A stretch of DNA of 55,666 bases, taken from contig CATYSO010000016.1 in assembly GCA_958412345.1 (NCBI GenBank), positions 1-55,666 on the forward strand, given 5' to 3'. This document shows, one piece after another, positions 49,810-55,666 of the stretch (its first letter is position 1; each line of letters opens with the position of its first letter). The DNA comes from an uncultured Collinsella sp. (GTDB lineage: Bacteria > Actinomycetota > Coriobacteriia > Coriobacteriales > Coriobacteriaceae). The notes beneath the pieces were generated by a model. That model saw only the letters and a list, made by a program, of their open reading frames with translations, made no database searches and was not told the origin of the DNA. The position numbers were made by a program, and so were the translations under genes.

Positions 49810-49873
49810 GGATGTCCTTTCATGCGGCTTTGCCAGTATGACACGTCTCGCGCGCCACTAGAACTTTAGGTCA

Positions 49874-49882
49874 GTGAACGGT
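49874..49882 (+). promoter_or_regulatory. GTGAACGGT motif before aguA2
   Basis: One copy of the 9-mer shared with the lac, gal and ptcA promoters, 117 bp before the aguA2 start. Confidence 0.5.
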
Positions 49883-49990
49883 GTCCTTTTGGGTGGCGAA
49901 AGGGTCCCCTAGGCCCATTGAGAGTGGGCTTCCGGAGCCGCACAATGGGGCCATCATCACAAAGGGTCGTCCATATCGTTAGGAGCCAAC

Positions 49991-51112
49991 ATGAAGACCA
50001 TTTACGAGAGCGAGTCTACGCCAAAGAAGGACGGATTCTACATGCCCGGCGAGTATGAGGAACAGGAGCGCACCTGGATTCTGTGGCCGCACCGCTCCGA
50101 CGTGTGGCGCTGCGGCGCCAAGCCGGCGCAAAAGGTCTTCACCGAGATCATCAAGACCATTGCACGTTTTCAGCCCATCACTGTGGGCGTCAACACCGAA
50201 GACTTCCCCGCGGTGTGTGAGATCTTCGACGGCGTTGAAAACGTGCGCGTTATCCATATGGAGTACAACGACAGCTGGATTCGCGACCCCGGCCCGGCAT
50301 TCCTCGTTAATGACAATGGTGAGGTTGCTCTTTCGCACTTCCACTTTAATGCTTACGGCGGTTTCATTGACGGCCTGTATTTCCCGTGGGACAAGGACGC
50401 TTCCATTGGCCTGCAGGTGGCACAGCTCGAGCAGGTTAACCGCTATCGTCCCGAGGATTATATCCTCGAGGGCGGCTCGTTCAACTGTGATGGTCAAGGC
50501 ACCGTCGTGACCACCGAGATGTGTCTGCTCAACGAGGACCGCAACCCGCAGTACACCAAGGAGCAGATTGAGGAGAAGCTCTCTGAGTATCTCGGTATCG
50601 AGAAGGTTATCTGGATCAAGGACGGTATCGATCCGTACGAAACGAACGGTCATGTGGACGACGTCGCATGCTTTAGTGCGCCCGGCGAGGTCTGCTGCAT
50701 GTGGACCGATGATCCCAACCATAAGTTCTACAAGGAGTGCCAAGAGGCGTATAAGACGCTTTCCGAGATGACGGATGCCCGTGGCCGCAAGCTTAAGATC
50801 CACAAGGTGATTATGCCTGCGACCTCGGTATATATGACCGAGGAGGAGGCATCGACCATCGATCCGGTCGAGGGTGTGCTGCCGCGTACTCCCGAGGACG
50901 CTTTCGAGCCGAGCTACCTCAACTTCCTGCCCATCAACGGGGCGGTGCTGGTGCCACAGTTTGGCGACCCCAACGATGCCCAGGCGCTCAAGGATATCCA
51001 GGCTGCTTATCCGGACCGTGAAGTCATCGGTATCATGACTCGCGAGGTTATTTACGGCGGCGGCAACATTCACTGCATCACCCAGCAGCAGCCCAAGGCG
51101 CGCTGCAAGTAG
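49991..51112 (+). CDS. aguA: Agmatine deiminase, canonical copy
   Basis: A 373-residue agmatine deiminase, making N-carbamoylputrescine and ammonia from agmatine. Residues: Asp94/Asp99 in NDSWIRDPGP, HFHFNAYGG near 116-124, His221 and Asp223 in NGHVDD and the nucleophile Cys362 in GGGNIHCITQQ. The usual family length and motifs make it a better match to characterised AguA than the copy at 45099. It has its own promoter and divergent LuxR2, and the start has AGGAG upstream. The gene ends before a GGGCCCGC hairpin with a T-run. Confidence 0.92.
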   Translation: MKTIYESESTPKKDGFYMPGEYEEQERTWILWPHRSDVWRCGAKPAQKVFTEIIKTIARFQPITVGVNTEDFPAVCEIFDGVENVRVIHMEYNDSWIRDPGPAFLVNDNGEVALSHFHFNAYGGFIDGLYFPWDKDASIGLQVAQLEQVNRYRPEDYILEGGSFNCDGQGTVVTTEMCLLNEDRNPQYTKEQIEEKLSEYLGIEKVIWIKDGIDPYETNGHVDDVACFSAPGEVCCMWTDDPNHKFYKECQEAYKTLSEMTDARGRKLKIHKVIMPATSVYMTEEEASTIDPVEGVLPRTPEDAFEPSYLNFLPINGAVLVPQFGDPNDAQALKDIQAAYPDREVIGIMTREVIYGGGNIHCITQQQPKARCK

Positions 51113-51152
51113 ATGCGGTTGCAGGCACACGGGGTAGTGTCGATATGACCTG

Positions 51153-51186
51153 GGGCCCGCTGGCGCACACGCTGGCGGGCCCTTTT
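51153..51186 (+). terminator. Terminator of aguA2
   Basis: An 8-bp GC stem GGGCCCGC / GCGGGCCC (51153-51160 with 51175-51182) followed by TTTT. Confidence 0.7.
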
Positions 51187-51250
51187 GCGTGCGGCGGGCA
51201 GCGTTGCACGCGGGCACTCGGGTCTAAGCGAGGGTACCAGAGGCCTTGCT

Positions 51251-51290
51251 TATCGTCGATAGTTGGTCTAGAATCGTCGATAGTCGATGA
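51251..51290. promoter_or_regulatory. Palindromic operator before the second AlbA_2 gene
   Basis: ATCGTCGATAG words occur at 51252 and 51273, and the second is part of an imperfect palindrome with TCGATGAT. They lie 10-50 bp before the start, suggesting autoregulation as at the first AlbA_2 gene. Confidence 0.5.
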
Positions 51291-51301
51291 TAGGGGGTAG
51301 C

Positions 51302-52852
51302 ATGCAGCTTGTTGAAAGTGAGACCGTGGAGTTCAAGTGCACATTTACCCCTAAACTGCTCAAAGCTGTGGTGGCGTTTGCCAATTCAAATGGTGGTACC
51401 TTGTATATCGGAATCGACGATTTTGGCAGCATCATCGGCGTGGACGATATCGATGCCACCATGCTTCAATGCTCTAATGCAATAACCGATGGCGTGTATC
51501 CCGACGTTTCTGAAATCACGACGGTCTCCGCACTGGACATCGATGGCGCGGCGTTGGTGAAAATCGAGGTTGAAGCGGGTCCTCACAAGCCGTACTGCCT
51601 GCGTTCGAAGGGATTTGTTCCCGCCGGGGTATATCGGCGCCTGGGTCCTGCCAACGTGCCCATCGAGATGGCCCAGATCCGCTCGATGATCAAGCGCACC
51701 GACGGCGATTATTTTGAGACCGCGCGCTCTCATGAACAGAGCTTGACGTTTTTTGAAGCCGAGCGGGCCTTTAGGCGCGCGGAGATTACGTTTGACCAAA
51801 CCTCGCAAAAGAATCTCGGCCTTATCGATGAGCTGGGCTTTTACACCAATTTGGCACTGCTGGTCTCTGATCAAAACCCCTTTGCAGTCCGCGCTGGCCT
51901 CTTCAACGACGATGCGTATACCGAGTTTATCGACCGTCAGGATGGCGAGGGCTCGATCTTCAGGCAGATAGAGGATATCGAACGGTTCCTCAATATATCG
52001 AACGCGACGCGTATGTACTTTGTGCCGGGAAGGCTCGATCGCATAGATAAGGACGACTATCCCCGCGAGGCTGTTCGAGAGGGAATTCTGAACCTGTTTA
52101 TCCATCGCGACTACGAATCTTCGGTGGCGTCTCTTATCAAGATGAGCCGTACGGCGCTTGAATTTACCAATGCGGGAGGGCCGCAGCACATCAGCGTCGA
52201 GGAGGCGCTTGCGGGCGGCTCGGACGCTCGGAATCCAAAGCTGCAACTGCTCTTTTTGCGTCTGGGGATGGTTGAGGCGTTTGGAACGGGCCTCAAGGGG
52301 ATCCGTGCGCTCTATGAGGCGGAAGGGTTGGAACCCGAAGTCTGCGCCTACCCTGCAATGTTTAGGTTGTCGCTGCCCAACGTCAACGCCGTGCGCAATT
52401 CCTATCTGACGCCTCGTGGCAATAGCGGTCCCAACTTGCGTGGGGATTACAGCGATTATGAGCAGCTCGAGCGGGAAGGGGCGCTGCCGCCCGATGTTTC
52501 GCAGGCGTTTGCATCCGTGCGAGCGCAGCGAGAGGGGCACGTGTCGATGAATGGCGACTGCGGCCACGAGGTGCGTGCCAAGCTCGTGGAGGAGCTTGGC
52601 TTTGATGTTGCGTGCAAGGCGTCCGCGATGCTACAGGATGTCTCGGACGAGCGACGTGGTGGATACGCTCGCGCCTTGATTCGCTTTGCCCTTGAGCGGC
52701 CCCGCGGTTTTACGCGCCAGGATGCTTCGGACGCTCTGGGAACTGGGCGCGACGTGACGCTGCGGGTTATCAACGGTTTGCTTGAGGAAGGCGCACTCGT
52801 TAAAGAGGGGCGCGCTCGGGCGACGAGATATCGCGCTGTCGGGCAGGTTTAG
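51302..52852 (+). CDS. AlbA_2 domain ATP-binding transcriptional regulator, second copy
   Basis: A 516-residue paralog of the protein at 2252. It has the N-terminal AlbA_2 domain (KAVVAFANSNGGTLYIGIDD, GVDDIDATML), a middle part, an ATPase portion (REAVREGILNLFIHRDYE, EFTNAGGPQHIS, AFGTGLKGI) and an extra C-terminal segment of about 130 residues ending in a winged helix (FTRQDASDALGTGRDVTLRVI). The start at 51302 has AGGGGG upstream. Palindromic ATCGTCGATAG words lie directly before it. It stands alone after aguA2; the function is regulatory in general but the target is unknown. Confidence 0.82.
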   Translation: MQLVESETVEFKCTFTPKLLKAVVAFANSNGGTLYIGIDDFGSIIGVDDIDATMLQCSNAITDGVYPDVSEITTVSALDIDGAALVKIEVEAGPHKPYCLRSKGFVPAGVYRRLGPANVPIEMAQIRSMIKRTDGDYFETARSHEQSLTFFEAERAFRRAEITFDQTSQKNLGLIDELGFYTNLALLVSDQNPFAVRAGLFNDDAYTEFIDRQDGEGSIFRQIEDIERFLNISNATRMYFVPGRLDRIDKDDYPREAVREGILNLFIHRDYESSVASLIKMSRTALEFTNAGGPQHISVEEALAGGSDARNPKLQLLFLRLGMVEAFGTGLKGIRALYEAEGLEPEVCAYPAMFRLSLPNVNAVRNSYLTPRGNSGPNLRGDYSDYEQLEREGALPPDVSQAFASVRAQREGHVSMNGDCGHEVRAKLVEELGFDVACKASAMLQDVSDERRGGYARALIRFALERPRGFTRQDASDALGTGRDVTLRVINGLLEEGALVKEGRARATRYRAVGQV

Positions 52853-52934
52853 GGACGGGCGGTCCGGCCCCCTGGGTTATTCCTGGGCAGAGGCCAAGGG
52901 CCGGGTGCCCGGCGCACCTTGATTGAAGGGGTAC

Positions 52935-53579
52935 TTAGAGCGTGCCTCCGTACATATAGACGATAAATCCGTCACCGGTGTCTTGGCTGTGGTCCTCTAG
53001 GATGCGCTTCATGTTGAGGTGCTCGTAAAACTGCCAGTCGGAGTTGCAGTCGCTCATCAGAAAGAATTTGGTGCAGCCTGCCTTGGCGAGCTCGGCGCGC
53101 GCAAGGTCGATGAGCTCGCGGCCGAGTCCCTTGCCCTGCCATTCAGGCACAATGATAATCAAGTTGAGCTGACCCTGGGCATATTCGTTGCCTGTGGCGG
53201 CAAAGCGATCCGCTGTGGCCTTTTCGCGGCTGTCTCCAAAGAGCGAGCCCTCGAGCTTGGCATCGGCGGTCTTTGCCATCTCGGTTGCCTGGGCGAACAT
53301 CTCGTTATAGCAGGGCTCCCACGTGGGATTGGTGCGCGGCTTGCCGTCCTCGAAGATGCCGATGCAGCAGGCGGCGATAATGCGGCCCTCAGCCTCGGCG
53401 ACGAGCGCGATGGGGGAGCGCTGCAGCTGCATGGCGATGTTAAAGCGCGCACAGAAATCGGCGGCTTCGACGTCGCCTCGGTTGCGCAGCGTGTTGCACC
53501 ACAGCTGGTTGTAGATGGCGGCGATGCCGGCCAGGTCATCGAGCGTGGCGGCGCGCAGGGTTACGTTGTCAAGGCTCAT
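52935..53579 (-). CDS. GNAT-family acetyltransferase
   Basis: A 214-residue N-acetyltransferase. The acetyl-CoA motif A is in NLIIIVPEWQGKGLGRELIDLA, and a preceding strand (LVAEAEGRIIAACCIG) fits the GNAT core. The substrate is unknown. The ATG at 53579 is chosen because AAGGAG stands before it; a TTG extension to 53594 is unlikely. It is alone between the second AlbA_2 gene and aroG, on the minus strand. Confidence 0.85.
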   Translation of the reverse strand: MSLDNVTLRAATLDDLAGIAAIYNQLWCNTLRNRGDVEAADFCARFNIAMQLQRSPIALVAEAEGRIIAACCIGIFEDGKPRTNPTWEPCYNEMFAQATEMAKTADAKLEGSLFGDSREKATADRFAATGNEYAQGQLNLIIIVPEWQGKGLGRELIDLARAELAKAGCTKFFLMSDCNSDWQFYEHLNMKRILEDHSQDTGDGFIVYMYGGTL

Positions 53580-53728
53580 GGAGGCTCCTTCCAAGTTGGG
53601 TCAGGCCACCTCTGAGTGTGACATGGCCGCAGAGCGCCCGCATCAATCATTCGGCAGACGAGCCACGATACCTCGGGGACGGAGGGCCCTAAGAAGGAAT
53701 GAGGGCGGATTTTCGGACACTTGCTCGA

Positions 53729-53858
53729 TGAGAGTGGATAATCTCCCACTTTTAGCGCTGGTATAGGCCAAAAACGGGAGATTATCCACTCTCATTCTGG
53801 GTAGTCGTTGGGGACGTTCTTAAACGACCAGTCATTAAAGAACGTCCCCAACGACTAC
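53729..53858. repeat. Two adjacent perfect inverted repeats
   Basis: First: arms at 53729-53747 and 53776-53794 (19 bp perfect, arm TGAGAGTGGATAATCTCCC). Second: arms at 53801-53821 and 53838-53858 (21 bp perfect, with GTTGGGGACGTTCTT inside). No gene is seen in this gap (53580-54060). The second shares the GGGGACGTTC core with 24556 and 26069. Confidence 0.88.
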
Positions 53859-53919
53859 CCCAAAAGGAGCGTCCCCAAGTGCCAGCTTTGGTAACGATGC
53901 TGGTATAAAAACGTCAGCG

Positions 53920-54060
53920 AAAACCCGTCAGAGCGAGCAAGGTGCCTTGAAGCGAGGCGGCATTGACCTTTTGGTCATGCCGTCGAAGCTGAAAGGCAGA
54001 TTGCCGCTCTGGCGGGTTTGCAGCGTCGGCCGGTTACGGCGTTTGGTAAAACGCCGTAAC
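53920..54060 (-). repeat. Structured 3' element B, copy after aroG
   Basis: A near-identical reverse copy of element A (24362-24502). Its 28-nt leading hairpin (54033-54060) is an exact match and starts right after the aroG stop codon. In the outer stem one A-U pair of element A is G-C here, a compensatory change; one C-A mismatch also occurs. Confidence 0.82.
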
Positions 54061-55092
54061 CTACACCCGCTCCGCGATCTCGTGGATGAGGTAGTCGGTC
54101 TTTTCCCAGCCCAGGCACGGGTCGGTGATCGACTTGCCAAAGACGCCGCCATCGACTGGCTGATTGCCATCCTCCAGGTAGGACTCGATCATAAAGCCCT
54201 TGACCAGCTTGGAGATGGACTCGTTGCGGCGGCAGCTGTCGAGCACCTCCTTGCAAATGCGGTACTGCTCCAGCGGGCGCTTGCCCGAGTTGTCGTGGTT
54301 GCAGTCGATGACCGCCGCCGGGTTGGCGTAGCCGGCATGCTCGGTATAGCGCTCGGCCAGGCGTTCCAGGTGTTCGTAGTGGTAATTGGGGTAGGTGCGA
54401 CCGTCGAGACCGATGTAGCCACGCATGACGGCGTGTGCGAGCGGGTTGCCGTCGCACTCAACCTCCCAGTTGCGGAAGATAAAGCTCTGATGTGCCTGGG
54501 CGGCGTAGATGGAGTTGAGCATGACGGTGGTGGAACCGGCGGTGGGGTTCTTCATGCCGACGGGCACCGAAATGCCGCTCGACACCAGGCGATGCTCCTG
54601 GTTTTCGACCGAGCGCGCGCCCACGGCAACGTAGCTCAGCAAGTCGACGAGGTACTGGTAGTTGGACGGGTAGAGCATCTCGTCGGCGGTAAAGAAACCG
54701 GTCTCCTCGATGACGCGCAGGTGCATGTGGCGGATGGCCTTGACGCCTTCGAGCAGGTCATCGGGCGCCTCGGGGTCGGGGTTGTGCAGCAGGCCTTTGT
54801 AGCCAGTGCCCTTGGTGCGCGGCTTGTTGGTGTAGACGCGCGGAATGATGATGAGTTTGTCCTTGACCTCTTCGGCGACCTTGGCCAGTCGGTTCATGTA
54901 CTCAAGCACCGAGTCCTCGCGGTCGGCAGAGCACGGGCCGATGATGAGCGCTTTGCGTGCGTCCTCGCCGGTAAAGACCTTGGCGACCTCGGCGTCGAAT
55001 GCCTGCTTTTTGGCGGTAAGCTCGGCGGAAAGCGGCATTTCCTCGCGGATCTCCATGGGGATCGGCAACCTGCGCTTGAATTCCATGGCCAT
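54061..55092 (-). CDS. aroG: 3-deoxy-7-phosphoheptulonate synthase (DAHP synthase)
   Basis: A 343-residue class I DAHP synthase, the first step of the shikimate pathway (phosphoenolpyruvate plus erythrose-4-phosphate). The motifs GPCSADREDSVLEYM (metal-binding Cys), PRVYTNKPRTKGTGYKGL, VGMKNPTAGS, DCNHDNSGK and a C-terminal SITDPCLGWEKT are typical of the AroFGH type. The preceding N-terminal segment (MEFKRRLPIPMEIRE) is short, so feedback type cannot be told. It is alone on the minus strand with GGAGGC before the ATG, and is followed by structured element B. Confidence 0.94.
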   Translation of the reverse strand: MAMEFKRRLPIPMEIREEMPLSAELTAKKQAFDAEVAKVFTGEDARKALIIGPCSADREDSVLEYMNRLAKVAEEVKDKLIIIPRVYTNKPRTKGTGYKGLLHNPDPEAPDDLLEGVKAIRHMHLRVIEETGFFTADEMLYPSNYQYLVDLLSYVAVGARSVENQEHRLVSSGISVPVGMKNPTAGSTTVMLNSIYAAQAHQSFIFRNWEVECDGNPLAHAVMRGYIGLDGRTYPNYHYEHLERLAERYTEHAGYANPAAVIDCNHDNSGKRPLEQYRICKEVLDSCRRNESISKLVKGFMIESYLEDGNQPVDGGVFGKSITDPCLGWEKTDYLIHEIAERV

Positions 55093-55194
55093 ATGGGGCC
55101 TCCTTTATCAATTAACGGCAACAATTGGCGAATTCTCGAATGCTCGGCATTATCCGCTGTCGCACGCTAAAGTGCAAGTGAAACCTGCCGAAAA

Positions 55195-55227
55195 GGGACA
55201 GGTTTATTTTGGTCGGTTTTATCTGGG
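55195..55227. repeat. Partial copy of the 220-bp luxR-downstream element
   Basis: GGGACAGGTTTATTTTGGTC and the following GGTTTTATCTGGG match 40746-40778 and 48900-48932 (reversed) with one or two differences. It lies upstream of aroG. Confidence 0.7.
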
Positions 55228-55303
55228 GAAATGTCGGCGCTCGCCGGAAAGGGGGCCAACGTACGGCACGCTGGAGCAAGTTGGATCTTCTGCGGCATAC
55301 CCT

Positions 55304-55533
55304 GTGGACAAAAAATGGCAAATATGAGTACTGTTGCTAGCGTAGTATCATATCGATCTTACAAGATAATAGACACAACAGTAAATATGTTCATTAACGT
55401 TGGCACACAGAAGCATGCTACCGGGCATTTTGATCAATTTGAAGGCATATCTAGGCCGCAAAGAGGTTGTTTGCGGCAGTTTTGGCTGCTACTAAAAAGG
55501 TGACAGTACTCATATTTGCCATTTTTTGTCCAC
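55304..55533. mobile_element. MITE-like element with perfect 31-bp terminal inverted repeats
   Basis: Left end 55304-55334 and right end 55503-55533 are exact reverse complements over 31 bp (left end begins GTGGACAAAAAATGGCAAAT). The 230-bp element is much richer in A/T than its surroundings, which suggests transfer. It contains one frame from 55315 without a ribosome site but no transposase, so a non-autonomous element is likely. No clear target duplication is visible. Confidence 0.8.
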
Positions 55534-55612
55534 GGGGCCTTGAGGGAGGCCGTTAATCAGGTCCCGGGGGAGGCGGTTCGAGGGCCGCAGAACAAAAAAC
55601 GGGGGCACAGTT

Positions 55613-55666
55613 TGAACTGCACCCCAAAACTTGGACGGCTTAAATAAGAACTACGCCGCAAGGGGC
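55613..55666 (+). mobile_element. Probable IS3-family terminus at the window edge
   Basis: TGAACTGCACCCCAAAAC at 55613-55630 resembles the terminal inverted repeat of IS3/IS150-type elements, known from memory. The element continues past the window, so transposase genes cannot be checked. The preceding 80 bases hold no gene. Confidence 0.35.

Noticed and set aside
55231..55503. Small frame inside the MITE-like element
   Set aside because: No ribosome site precedes its possible starts, and it ends at the inverted repeat; coding is not supported.

Overview
The window looks like a chromosomal piece of a gut Coriobacteriia, most likely Collinsella or a close relative. This is inferred from the high-GC codon use, the lac tagatose-6-phosphate gene set, membrane-bound LuxR regulators, a putrescine/agmatine module and many intergenic hairpin repeats. 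No rRNA or tRNA gene was seen, so the species cannot be fixed.

Left half (about 0.2-33.8 kb): a dispersed lactose/galactose regulon. It holds galM, a DeoR-type LacR, three paralogous lacE (PTS EIICB) + lacG (6-phospho-beta-galactosidase) pairs (4.7-8.0, 9.6-13.0 and 14.6-17.9 kb), a single lacF (EIIA), lacA-lacB-lacX-like-lacC, galK-galT and a GatY/KbaY-type class II aldolase that may replace LacD. Four LacI-family regulators each sit divergent to one operon and each has its own variant of a 16-bp operator ATGnnnACGTnnnCAT. The DeoR regulator has 10-bp-phased TGTTCG boxes before itself, lacF and lacA. Imported lactose-6-phosphate would be cut by LacG. The galactose-6-phosphate then passes through LacAB, LacC and the aldolase, while free galactose goes through GalM/GalK/GalT.

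Interspersed accessory genes are two AlbA_2-type regulators with clustered operators, a RelE/Phd toxin-antitoxin pair, a DUF4143 AAA ATPase flanked by 37-bp direct repeats, a membrane protein of unknown role and a flavodiiron protein.

Middle (34.2-40.5 kb): HAD phosphatase, AraC regulator, an unusual NUDIX-Vsr fusion protein and a BceAB-like ABC exporter.

Right half (40.5-55.7 kb): an agmatine/putrescine module with a 7TM-LuxR regulator, ptcA, aguD and aguA, then a second aguD, a second LuxR and a second aguA. After it come the second AlbA_2 regulator, a GNAT acetyltransferase, DAHP synthase, a 230-bp MITE-like element with perfect 31-bp terminal inverted repeats and the probable edge of an IS3-type element.

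The most unusual content is non-coding: nine copies of a rigidly spaced 57-nt inverted-repeat unit in three arrays, all at convergent ends beside the lacEG operons; a 12-bp palindrome (ACCGTGAACGGT) shared by catabolic promoters; paired ~220-bp elements just downstream of both luxR genes; and modular structured 3' elements after lacC, aguA1 and aroG.
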